The notes: generated by a model from the letters alone, not told the origin. Positions 1 to 5,106 are shown, numbered from the stretch's first letter. The stretch is DNA of 5,106 nt from Eubacteriales bacterium (GCA_029974855.1 JARKQO010000035.1:1-5106), one strand, 5' to 3'. Numbers and translations are program-made.

Positions 1-859
1 GAACAACGTCAGCAACAACTGGTACACCAACCGCATCGCCGCCTGGAGCATGGAGCTCTTCTACACGGTGGCGGCCCAGGCTTCCCGGGAGCGCAAGGAT
101 AAGCTGGGCGTAACCCGGGAGGAGCTGGCCCGGATGCGGGAGATCGTGGCGGGGATGTACTATCCCCAGGACGAAGAGCTGGGCGTCTTTGTGCAGCACG
201 ACACCTTTTTGGACAAGGACCTGATGCCCGCCTCCGCCATTCCCCAGGATCAGCGCCCCATCAACCAGCACTGGTCCTGGGACAAGATTTTGCGCTCCTG
301 CTTCATCAAGCAGGCGGACGTGCTCCAGGGGCTGTACTTTTTGGGGCACCTGTACGACCGGGAGACCAAGAAGCGCAATTTTGACTTTTATGAGCCCATG
401 ACCGTCCACGAAAGCAGCCTGTCCCCCTGCGTCCACAGCGTGCTGGCCGCGGAGCTGGGCTATTATGACAAGGCGGTGGACATGTACCGGCGCACGGCCC
501 GGCTGGATTTGGACAACCTGAACCGTGACACCCAGGATGGGCTGCACATCACCAGCATGGCCGGGAGCTGGCTGGCCATCGCCCAAGGCTTCGCGGGCAT
601 GCGCACCGTGGAGGGCCTGTCCCTTTCGCCCTTTTTGCCCAAGGAGTGGCAGGGATATTCCTTCCAGTTCCAGTACCGGGGGCGGTTGCTGAGCCTTTCC
701 GTGACCCGGGAGCAGGCCCAGGTGGACCTGCTGCAAGGAGAACCTCTGAAATTAACCCTCTGCGGGGAGCCGGCGGAGCTTCAAACCCAGGTAATTCGCG
801 CCCTGTACAGGGCTGCGGCCCCGCACTCCCCACCGCCTTCCGCATACAATGCTGCATGA
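1..859 (+). CDS. GH65 disaccharide phosphorylase, maltose phosphorylase-like, 3' part (5' truncated)
   Basis: The gene enters from the left in frame (first whole codon at base 2) and ends at TGA 857-859, giving 285 visible residues. It is the C-terminal part of a glycoside hydrolase family 65 enzyme: the end of the (alpha/alpha)6 barrel, then the small beta domain. Visible signatures are NNVSNNWYTN at the left edge, which in this family follows shortly after the GPDEYH-type segment with the catalytic Glu (outside the window), QHWSWDKI, IKQADVLQ (near 305-328), HESSLSPCVHS (from 407) and GLHITSMAGSW. KQAD and HxSSLSP are typical of the phosphorylase branch, which splits a disaccharide with phosphate into beta-glucose 1-phosphate and glucose in the cytoplasm. 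The QHWSWDKI/HESSLSPC wording fits maltose phosphorylase (mapA) better than kojibiose or trehalose phosphorylase, but substrate is not proven. The last ~23 residues (from 791) look unlike the family. A strong terminator covers the stop codon. Confidence 0.9.
   Translation, partial: NNVSNNWYTNRIAAWSMELFYTVAAQASRERKDKLGVTREELARMREIVAGMYYPQDEELGVFVQHDTFLDKDLMPASAIPQDQRPINQHWSWDKILRSCFIKQADVLQGLYFLGHLYDRETKKRNFDFYEPMTVHESSLSPCVHSVLAAELGYYDKAVDMYRRTARLDLDNLNRDTQDGLHITSMAGSWLAIAQGFAGMRTVEGLSLSPFLPKEWQGYSFQFQYRGRLLSLSVTREQAQVDLLQGEPLKLTLCGEPAELQTQVIRALYRAAAPHSPPPSAYNAA
800..813. repeat. perfect 14-bp palindrome upstream of the dpsAB promoter candidate
   Basis: GCCCTGTACAGGGC is identical to its reverse complement over all 14 bases. 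It lies in the atypical 3' tail of the GH65 reading frame, 10 bases before the candidate -35 element. With no loop it is a poor RNA hairpin, so a DNA-level protein site is the natural reading. I know no regulator that matches it. Confidence 0.5.
824..850 (+). promoter_or_regulatory. candidate sigma-K-type (mother-cell) promoter for dpsAB
   Basis: CAC (824-826) is separated by 16 bases from CATACAAT (843-850). The B. subtilis sigma-K consensus is roughly AC, 16-17 bases, CATAnnnTA; only the final A is missing. CATACAAT also fits the sigma-E -10, but no ATA-type -35 is visible, so sigma-K is preferred. In B. subtilis spoVF is a sigma-K operon, so the match is biologically apt. Transcription would start near 856-859, in the loop of the terminator hairpin, leaving a leader of about 25 bases with a free GGGAGG. 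The motif is short and chance occurrence is possible. Confidence 0.5.
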
Positions 860-883
860 GCATTGGCGGGAGGCGGTTTTTTT
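833..883 (+). terminator. strong rho-independent terminator overlapping the GH65 stop and dpsA start
   Basis: The outer stem pairs CCGCCTTCCGC (833-843) with GCGGGAGGCGG (866-876): 11 pairs, one of them T-G. After a 3-base bulge (ATA, 844-846) an inner stem pairs CAATGCT (847-853) with AGCATTG (859-865) perfectly around the 5-base loop GCATG. Seven T residues (877-883) follow at once. This is textbook intrinsic termination for GH65 transcripts. Its 3' arm holds the dpsA ribosome site, and its T run supplies two bases of the dpsA TTG start. Confidence 0.9.
868..873 (+). promoter_or_regulatory. dpsA: ribosome binding site that decides the dpsA TTG start
   Basis: GGGAGG stands 8 bases before TTG 882, and no comparable site precedes ATG 849. 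The site lies wholly in the 3' arm of the terminator hairpin, so it is masked in any transcript carrying 833-865 and free in a transcript that starts within the loop. Confidence 0.7.
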
Positions 884-1721
884 GAGAAGGACGGCGGTTG
901 TTGGCGGCGATGAGCGGGCCCTGCGCCTGGCCTCGCTGCTGGAAAAGAAAGGCTATGAGGTACATACCTGGGGGTTGCGGCAGGAGGAGCAGCCCTGTCC
1001 CCTGGAGGAAGCGGAGCTTCTGTTGCTTCCCTATCCCTATTCGGCCCCCCAGGGCCTGGTGCCAAACCTGAGGGGCCTTCCTATTTCCTTTGAGGAAACG
1101 CTGGAGAGGGCCCGGCCCGGGGCCACCGTCCTGCTGGGAGAGGACGCTAAGCGCCTCCCTTTCTCCCCGGCCTGGGAGGGAAAGGGGCTGCGTTTTTTGG
1201 CCTACGGCCAGAATGAGGCGTTTTTGCAGACCAACGCGGAGATCTCCGCCGAGGGGGCCCTGTGCTTTGCCATGAAGCAGCTGCCCTGTACCGTCATGGG
1301 CTGCCCTGCGCTGGTGGTGGGCTATGGGCGCTTTGGCCGGGCCCTGGCGCTGAAGCTCCATGCCCTGGGCGGACGCGTCACCGTGGCGGCCCGCAGCGAA
1401 AGGGCCCGGGAGCACGCGGGGGAGGAGGGCCTGCGGGCCATTCCCCTGGAACAGCTTTCCGAAGCGGCCCAGGGCGTCCGGGTGCTATTGAACACCGTGG
1501 CGGCCCAGGTGCTGGGGAATGAGACGCTGAGGGCATTTCCCAAGGACGCGCTGCTGATGGAGCTGGCCAGCGTCCCCTATGGCTTTGACCGGCAGGAGGC
1601 CGAGGCCATGGGCCTGGCGGTGGCCTTCCTGCCCGGCATTCCCGGCCGCTACCCTCCCGAAAGCGCCGCCCAGGCCCTCTACGACGCCATGATCCGACTT
1701 ACGGGGGGAATGTCCACATGA
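882..1721 (+). CDS. dpsA: dipicolinate synthase subunit A (SpoVFA/DpaA)
   Basis: This is the NAD(P)-binding subunit of dipicolinate synthase, which with subunit B oxidises the lysine-pathway dihydrodipicolinate intermediate to dipicolinic acid in the sporulating mother cell. From TTG 882 the protein is 279 residues, near the usual 290-300. It begins with the N-terminal Rossmann-like strand (AVVGGDER, residues 5-12), then NAEISAEGAL (~118-127), a second nucleotide-binding motif VVGYGRFG (~145-152) and the C-terminal LPGIPGRYPPESAAQ (~250-264), which resembles the LPGIVAPKTAGQ region of Bacillus SpoVFA. I chose TTG 882 because GGGAGG (868-873) lies 8 bases upstream and the product then starts directly at the first beta strand, as in homologues. 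The alternative ATG 849 has no Shine-Dalgarno sequence and adds 11 unrelated residues overlapping the GH65 gene. The stop overlaps the dpsB start (ATGA, 1718-1721), so the two are probably co-translated. Confidence 0.93.
   Translation: MRRTAVVGGDERALRLASLLEKKGYEVHTWGLRQEEQPCPLEEAELLLLPYPYSAPQGLVPNLRGLPISFEETLERARPGATVLLGEDAKRLPFSPAWEGKGLRFLAYGQNEAFLQTNAEISAEGALCFAMKQLPCTVMGCPALVVGYGRFGRALALKLHALGGRVTVAARSERAREHAGEEGLRAIPLEQLSEAAQGVRVLLNTVAAQVLGNETLRAFPKDALLMELASVPYGFDRQEAEAMGLAVAFLPGIPGRYPPESAAQALYDAMIRLTGGMST
1703..1710 (+). promoter_or_regulatory. dpsB: ribosome binding site of dpsB inside dpsA
   Basis: GGGGGGAA lies 7 bases before ATG 1718 within the last codons of dpsA. It is a G-rich, imperfect Shine-Dalgarno sequence, which fits dpsB being translated mainly by ribosomes finishing dpsA at the ATGA overlap. 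Confidence 0.55.
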
Positions 1722-2329
1722 AAAAAACCAGTATTGGCTTTGCGCTTACCGGTTCCTTTTGCACCATCCAAAAGGCCCTGGAGCAGATGGAGGAGCTGAT
1801 CCGCCGGGGGTACGAGGTACAGCCCATCTTCTCCTTTAATGTGGCCCTGCTGGATACCCGGTTTCAAACGGCCAAGTCCATCTGGGACCGGTCCTTGGAG
1901 ATTACCGGGAAGGAGCCCTTTGCCACCTTGCAGCAGGTGGAGCCTATCGGGCCAAAGCGGCTGACGGATGTGTACCTGGTGGCCCCGGCCACGGGCAACA
2001 GCCTGGCAAAGCTGGCCGCCGCCATCTACGATACCCCGGCGCTGCTGGGGGCCAAGTCCCACCTGCGCAACGACCGGCCTTTGGTGCTGGCCGTATCCAC
2101 CAACGACGGGCTCAGCACCGCCGCCCAGAACATCGGCAAGCTCCTGGCCCAGCGGAACATATACTTTGTACCCTTCACCCAGGACGATCCCGTCCGCAAG
2201 CCCCGGTCCTTGGTGGCGGATTTTTCCCTGATCCCCAAAACCATCGCGGCGGCCCTGTCCGGGGTGCAGCTGCAGCCGATTTTTTCCGGAATGGCGGCGC
2301 AAGGTTTGGAATCGGAAACAAGTTCATAA
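1718..2329 (+). CDS. dpsB: dipicolinate synthase subunit B (SpoVFB/DpaB), flavoprotein family
   Basis: This 203-residue protein is the flavoprotein-fold partner of DpsA, and the pair makes dipicolinic acid for the spore core. It starts with a strand and glycine turn typical of the family (IGFALTGSFCT, residues 6-16). Next come TRF/W-type residues near 47-56, EPIGPKRLTDVYLVAPATGNS (about 75-95; APxTGNS is the flavoprotein/decarboxylase signature), LRNDRPLVLAVSTND (116-130) and KPRSLVADF (161-169). All match SpoVFB. Length is normal (~200). ATG 1718 is preceded by a G-run (GGGGGGAA, 1703-1710) at 7 bases. It overlaps the dpsA stop by four bases, which implies translational coupling and matched amounts of the two subunits. 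The last ~20 residues are not recognisably conserved. No terminator follows, so transcription can continue into the next gene. Confidence 0.95.
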   Translation: MKKTSIGFALTGSFCTIQKALEQMEELIRRGYEVQPIFSFNVALLDTRFQTAKSIWDRSLEITGKEPFATLQQVEPIGPKRLTDVYLVAPATGNSLAKLAAAIYDTPALLGAKSHLRNDRPLVLAVSTNDGLSTAAQNIGKLLAQRNIYFVPFTQDDPVRKPRSLVADFSLIPKTIAAALSGVQLQPIFSGMAAQGLESETSS

Positions 2330-2355
2330 AAACTTTGGCAAAACGTGTAACAAAC

Positions 2356-2384
2356 TTGCAACACCTCCCCTTTCCCTGTATAAT
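2356..2384 (+). promoter_or_regulatory. near-consensus sigma-A promoter for the exported-protein/ftsK unit
   Basis: TTGCAA (2356-2361), a 17-base spacer and a perfect TATAAT (2379-2384) form a strong vegetative promoter, with an A-rich stretch upstream (2328-2354) that could act as an UP element. Start of transcription is expected near 2390-2392, giving a leader of about 30 bases. The spacer is almost entirely the left arm of an inverted repeat (CCTCCCCTTTCCC), and the -10 sits at the arm's inner edge. It lies in the AT-richest gap of the window. Confidence 0.85.
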
Positions 2385-2413
2385 AAAGGGTACTGTAACA
2401 GGGAAAGGGGAGG
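2364..2413. repeat. perfect 16-bp inverted repeat spanning the promoter and ribosome site of the 2421 gene
   Basis: The left arm 2364-2379 (CCTCCCCTTTCCCTGT) is the exact reverse complement of 2398-2413, with 18 bases between. The left arm fills the -35/-10 spacer, the centre holds the -10 and the probable transcription start, and the right arm is the ribosome site of the next gene. In read-through RNA from dpsAB it would form a long stable hairpin hiding that site. On DNA it could be an operator for a dimeric repressor. There is no T run after it, so it is not a terminator. Confidence 0.9.
2404..2413 (+). promoter_or_regulatory. strong ribosome binding site of the 2421 gene
   Basis: AAAGGGGAGG lies 7 bases before ATG 2421 and fixes that start. 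It forms most of the right arm of the inverted repeat, so the upstream arm (CCTCCCCTTT) is an exact anti-Shine-Dalgarno sequence for it. Confidence 0.85.
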
Positions 2414-2420
2414 CGGAGCC

Positions 2421-3596
2421 ATGATACGCGCCATCAGGAGAATTTTGCCGGTTTTTTGCGCCGGATGCCTTGTTGTCCTATGCTGCTTTTCCACGGCCCA
2501 GGGGGCCGGGCAGGCGGCTTCCCCCAGGCTTGCGGAGGTCCGGACCGCCGTGGGGGATAACCTGGTGGCCTATCCCCAGTTGGAGGGTCTGGCTGACGCC
2601 GGCATCCAGCAGGCCGTGAACGACGATATCATCCTTCGGGGGGACATCGCCGGGCATCTGGTATCCCTCAGCACCCTTCGGGAGGGGGCGGGGGGCCTGG
2701 TGGTGGACTATCAGGCCTTTTTGAAGAACGATATTCTCAGCGTCACCTTCAGCGCCAAGGGGCAGATCGGCCCCGGCCCAAGCGGACAAGCCTATACGGC
2801 CCTGTGCTACGATTTGCGAACTGGCCAACCCCTCCGGGCGGAGGAGCTGTTTGAGGATGTTTCCGCAGCGGCGGCCTACATGGAGGAAATTTTGGAAAGG
2901 ACCCTCACGGAGGACCTGTCCGGCTACATGAGAAACGACCAGCTGTCGCCTTTGCCCATGGACAACTTCTCCTTGGACGGGGACGGGCTGACCTTCTACT
3001 ACCCGGAGTCTCAGTTTTCCCTCATCAGCGATTACGCCGGGGCTGGGCACTTCTACTATGAGGAATTAGCGGAATGGCTCAATTGGGACGGCGTGCTGGG
3101 CCGCTTGGAGGTCCAGCCCCAGGCCCTCTCCGACGCTCAGGCTAAGGAAGCCATCCAAAAGGTGGTGGAAAGCGGGCGGCTGCCCCATGTGCCCGTGGCA
3201 ATCGGCGAGGCCATGCCCGACGTGGTGCAAAAGTACCGCCTGCTGCGGGAGCCGGACCAATACCCGGCTGGGAAGTACTACCAGATGGAAGCGCCCATGT
3301 TCCGGCAGGTCCTGATCCTCTCGGACGCCCTTACCGGCGGATACGAGCACTCCGTGGTGGAGGGGCTGCAAAGCGCCCGGGCCAACCTGTTCGGCATCCA
3401 GGCCGGCAGCACCCCCCGGGAGCGCTGGCGGGAAATCTTGGGTCAGCCCCAGCAAACCGCCGTCTTTGACGAAAGCCTGGCCTATGACTATGGCATCCCC
3501 CCGGGGGAGAGCGATTTCTACACCTTCGGCAGCTACCAGCTCCGGCTTCACGCGGACGAATCAGGGATCCTTCACTCCATCCGCCTCACCCAATAG
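2421..3596 (+). CDS. secreted or membrane-anchored protein of unknown function, DUF3298/RsiV-like region plus C-terminal BLIP/SmpA-like region
   Basis: I do not recognise this 391-residue protein as a named family. Residues 1-31 form a signal peptide: basic MIRAIRR, a hydrophobic core ending near residue 24, and a likely cleavage near AQGA. Residues ~45-225 look like the DUF4163/DUF3298 exported domain of RsiV and PdaC. They include VAYPQLEGLADAGIQQAVN, an alternating-strand region (SVTFSAKGQIGP), and LTFYYPESQFSLISDYAGAG, the counterpart of the FxxYxxxPYAxG ending of DUF3298. Residues ~323-391 (LFGIQAGSTPRERWREILGQP, then YDYG and short strands) resemble a SmpA/BamE or DUF4309-type BLIP-like fold. 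Both domain calls come from pattern only. ATG 2421 has a strong ribosome site (AAAGGGGAGG) at 7 bases and its own promoter. It is probably co-transcribed with the translocase 26 bases downstream. An envelope role is plausible but unproven. Confidence 0.85.
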   Translation: MIRAIRRILPVFCAGCLVVLCCFSTAQGAGQAASPRLAEVRTAVGDNLVAYPQLEGLADAGIQQAVNDDIILRGDIAGHLVSLSTLREGAGGLVVDYQAFLKNDILSVTFSAKGQIGPGPSGQAYTALCYDLRTGQPLRAEELFEDVSAAAAYMEEILERTLTEDLSGYMRNDQLSPLPMDNFSLDGDGLTFYYPESQFSLISDYAGAGHFYYEELAEWLNWDGVLGRLEVQPQALSDAQAKEAIQKVVESGRLPHVPVAIGEAMPDVVQKYRLLREPDQYPAGKYYQMEAPMFRQVLILSDALTGGYEHSVVEGLQSARANLFGIQAGSTPRERWREILGQPQQTAVFDESLAYDYGIPPGESDFYTFGSYQLRLHADESGILHSIRLTQ

Positions 3597-3612
3597 GGCA
3601 ATACATCATCTT

Positions 3613-3617
3613 GGAGG
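3613..3617 (+). promoter_or_regulatory. ftsK: ribosome binding site of the FtsK/SpoIIIE gene
   Basis: GGAGG (in TTGGAGGAAAG) lies 5 bases before ATG 3623 in the 26-base gap after the preceding stop. No promoter or terminator is visible in this gap, so the translocase is most simply expressed from the promoter at 2356-2384. Confidence 0.85.
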
Positions 3618-3622
3618 AAAGA

Positions 3623-5106
3623 ATGCAACACAAGGGGCGCGGCAAAAAAAAGGTTGCGCGTGAATATTCGGCGGAATCCCTGATGCTTCGCAGCGTAACG
3701 GGCATCGGGCTCATTGCCCTGGGGGTGCTGGCGCTGCTGTCCATGATGGCGGGGCTTCAGGGAGCGGCTTTTGACATGGTCCGTTCCGTGATGCGGGGCC
3801 TGGGCGGGGTGCTTTGCCTGGGCATTCCGCTGTTTCTGATTTGGGGCGGGGTGCTGCTATCCTTCTCCGCCCGCCGCAGCATGCCCGTGCGGGGCATTTT
3901 GCTGATGATCACCGTGTATCTGTGCATTCTGGCGATTTTTAACCTGCTCAGCAAAATCGGGGAAAACAGCTTCATGGACCATGTGGTGCAGTATAACCGC
4001 GCGGCTCTCGCGCCCCAGCCCGAGGGATTTTTGAGCATGATGCAAGGGGCCTACCAGCTCTGCGAGAGGTACAACACCTTTGGCGGGGCTTTGGGTATGC
4101 TGCTGGGCTGGGCCCTGTGGACCTATGTGGGCGCCACCGGAAGCATGGTGGTGCTGGTGCTGCTGTGCATCGGCTGTGTGATGCTGTTCTCCCGCTTCGA
4201 CTTCCTTACCTTGGGCCGGGAGATGAAGGAGCGGAGCGACGCCAAGCTCCAGGCCCGGGAACAGGAGCGCCTTTGGCAGGCCCAGGAGCAGCAGCGGCAG
4301 CAAATGGAGCAGGCCCAGGCCAGCCGTCCCCAGCCCGCCTACCGGCGCAGGGGCAAGAAGGAGACCCAGGAGGAAGGGGATTTGGGGGAAATGCCCGGCT
4401 GGAGCCAGGGGGGCATGGTCTATCCCCCTATCCAGGGCATGCCCATGCCCGTGCCTTTGGTACCCGGAGGGTATCCCGCCATGCCGGGGATGCCCGCCAT
4501 GGCCCAGGCGGGCTATGGGGAGGCGGTCCCCGGGGGTGCCATGCAGCCCACCGGGCAGGTGGGCCTGTACGATGAGATCGTGGTGAGCCCGGAAAACCAG
4601 GCCCCTGTCTGGCGGAAAAGCGGCGCCAAAGCCAAGGCCAAACCCCCTCAAAGCCCCGGCGGGCCATCGGTGATCCAGACGGAGATGGTTTTCACTCCCA
4701 GCGAGGTGGGGAATAGGATTGGGGCGGCGGGCAAGGCCCCCAAGGACCGGGCCTCCCAAAAGGTGACCCAGCGGATGGAGGAAATTTTGCGGCGCAAGGC
4801 GGAGCTGGAGCAGGCTTTTGGAGAAAGCGCTCCCGCCCAGGAGAAGGAGGAGGCTTTCCAGGAGCGGCCCCAGCCGGGCCCTGAGCGGGAGGCTGCGGCC
4901 CTGGTCCCCAAAGCGCCAGCGCCCGCCCCGGAAAAGTACGCGGCCTATAAGCGGCCCGGCCCAATTCAGCAACCGGCCATGAGCGGGCAACGCCTGGACG
5001 AGCCGGTTCTGGTGCTGCCGGACACGAAAGCCTCCCCTCAGGAGGCGGCCCCCAAGCAGATGGCCCAGCCCTACACCTACCCGCCCCTGGAGCTGCTGAA
5101 CATGAC
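3623..5106 (+). CDS. ftsK: FtsK/SpoIIIE-family DNA translocase, N-terminal membrane and linker region (3' truncated)
   Basis: The reading frame is open from ATG 3623 to the window end (494 complete residues), so the gene is cut. The N-terminus is basic (KGRGKKK). Hydrophobic segments at about residues 24-45, 58-80, 89-110, 151-170 and 173-190 form the membrane domain of four or five helices. A charged, Gln-rich stretch (197-235) leads into a long linker with a Met/Pro/Gly-rich part (257-310), a probable helix (VTQRMEEILRRKAELEQAF, 381-399) and Pro/Ala/Glu-rich sequence. The visible part ends with YTYPPLELLNM, the conserved PPLxLL motif just before the motor domain of FtsK and SpoIIIE. The Walker motifs and gamma domain lie outside. 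The family pumps double-stranded DNA through the septum at division or sporulation. Position downstream of dpsAB favours the SpoIIIE role. GGAGG lies 5 bases before ATG. The linker (~290 residues) is longer than in B. subtilis SpoIIIE. Confidence 0.92.
   Translation, partial: MQHKGRGKKKVAREYSAESLMLRSVTGIGLIALGVLALLSMMAGLQGAAFDMVRSVMRGLGGVLCLGIPLFLIWGGVLLSFSARRSMPVRGILLMITVYLCILAIFNLLSKIGENSFMDHVVQYNRAALAPQPEGFLSMMQGAYQLCERYNTFGGALGMLLGWALWTYVGATGSMVVLVLLCIGCVMLFSRFDFLTLGREMKERSDAKLQAREQERLWQAQEQQRQQMEQAQASRPQPAYRRRGKKETQEEGDLGEMPGWSQGGMVYPPIQGMPMPVPLVPGGYPAMPGMPAMAQAGYGEAVPGGAMQPTGQVGLYDEIVVSPENQAPVWRKSGAKAKAKPPQSPGGPSVIQTEMVFTPSEVGNRIGAAGKAPKDRASQKVTQRMEEILRRKAELEQAFGESAPAQEKEEAFQERPQPGPEREAAALVPKAPAPAPEKYAAYKRPGPIQQPAMSGQRLDEPVLVLPDTKASPQEAAPKQMAQPYTYPPLELLNM
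3632..3652 (+). other. ftsK: A8 run with in-frame A AAA AAG slippery heptamer in codons 8-10 of ftsK
   Basis: Eight A residues (3644-3651) followed by G put the heptamer A AAA AAG (3646-3652) in the zero-frame phase used at E. coli dnaX. AAGGGG (3632-3637) lies 8 bases upstream, like the internal Shine-Dalgarno stimulator of dnaX. A -1 slip would end at TGA 3661-3663 after three further codons. The only clear downstream hairpin (CCC/GATGC with GCATC/GGG, 3678-3709) is about 25 bases away, farther than usual. The motif is plain; frameshifting is unproven. Confidence 0.35.

Noticed and set aside
549..1415. Antisense open frame of 288 codons across the GH65/dpsA junction
   Set aside because: It crosses two well-supported genes and their terminator. 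The product is low-complexity Gly/Pro/Arg sequence with no motif, explained by GC-biased third positions.
2335..2360. TTGGCA at 2335-2340 as a second -35 element
   Set aside because: No acceptable -10 sequence occurs 16-18 bases downstream, whereas TTGCAA-17-TATAAT just after it is nearly ideal.
2364..2413. Inverted repeat read as a terminator for dpsAB
   Set aside because: No T run follows the right arm on + and no A run precedes the left arm for the other strand. The right arm is immediately followed by the start region of the next gene.
2454..2470. Possible lipoprotein signal (CAGC at residues 13-16) in the 2421 gene product
   Set aside because: The -3 position is Cys instead of Leu and the hydrophobic stretch continues well past it, so an ordinary signal peptide or membrane anchor fits better.
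4117..4575. Sense-strand open frame of 152 codons inside ftsK
   Set aside because: It is in another frame of the translocase gene with Gly/Ala/Pro/Arg-rich shadow composition and no motif.
3857..4990. Long antisense open frame (377 codons) opposite the translocase linker
   Set aside because: It lies within the coding strand of a clear FtsK/SpoIIIE gene. Its Pro/Gly/Leu/His-rich product is the normal shadow of a GC-rich, low-complexity linker, and no ribosome site or domain is visible.

Overview
The window looks like chromosomal DNA of a high-GC, spore-forming Firmicute of class Clostridia, perhaps an Oscillospirales-type gut anaerobe. Both subunits of dipicolinate synthase, an endospore-specific enzyme, sit directly upstream of an FtsK/SpoIIIE-type DNA translocase. 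Codons are strongly G/C-ending throughout, and all five genes lie on the + strand. The genus is inference only.

Layout. Positions 1-859 hold the 3' part of a GH65 disaccharide phosphorylase, most like maltose phosphorylase. A very strong intrinsic terminator (833-883) lies over its stop codon. dpsA (best start TTG at 882) and dpsB (ATG at 1718, ATGA overlap) form a translationally coupled pair that makes dipicolinic acid in the mother cell. A 91-base AT-richer gap (2330-2420) carries a near-consensus sigma-A promoter inside a perfect inverted repeat. It drives a secreted 391-residue protein of unassigned function (2421-3596), followed after 26 bases by the membrane and linker part of an FtsK/SpoIIIE translocase (3623 to the window end). 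The translocase is cut just as the motor domain begins. There is no gene-free stretch over 100 bases, and no RNA gene, CRISPR array or mobile element.

How the parts fit. In Bacillus subtilis the spoVFA-spoVFB pair also lies upstream of spoIIIE, with asd, dapG, dapA, rnjB, tepA and ylzJ between. Here those genes are absent and one exported protein takes their place. The sporulation link for dpsAB is firm. For the exported protein it is only positional, and the vegetative-type promoter in front of it argues for expression in growing cells.

The most interesting feature is regulatory. At both dpsA and the 2421 gene, a promoter -10 element lies near the centre of a long hairpin whose 3' arm contains the Shine-Dalgarno sequence of the next gene. 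Transcripts arriving from upstream would fold the hairpin, so at dpsA they terminate and at 2421 the ribosome site is masked. Transcripts starting at the local promoter lack the 5' arm and leave the ribosome site free. This layout is read directly from the sequence; its function is inference.
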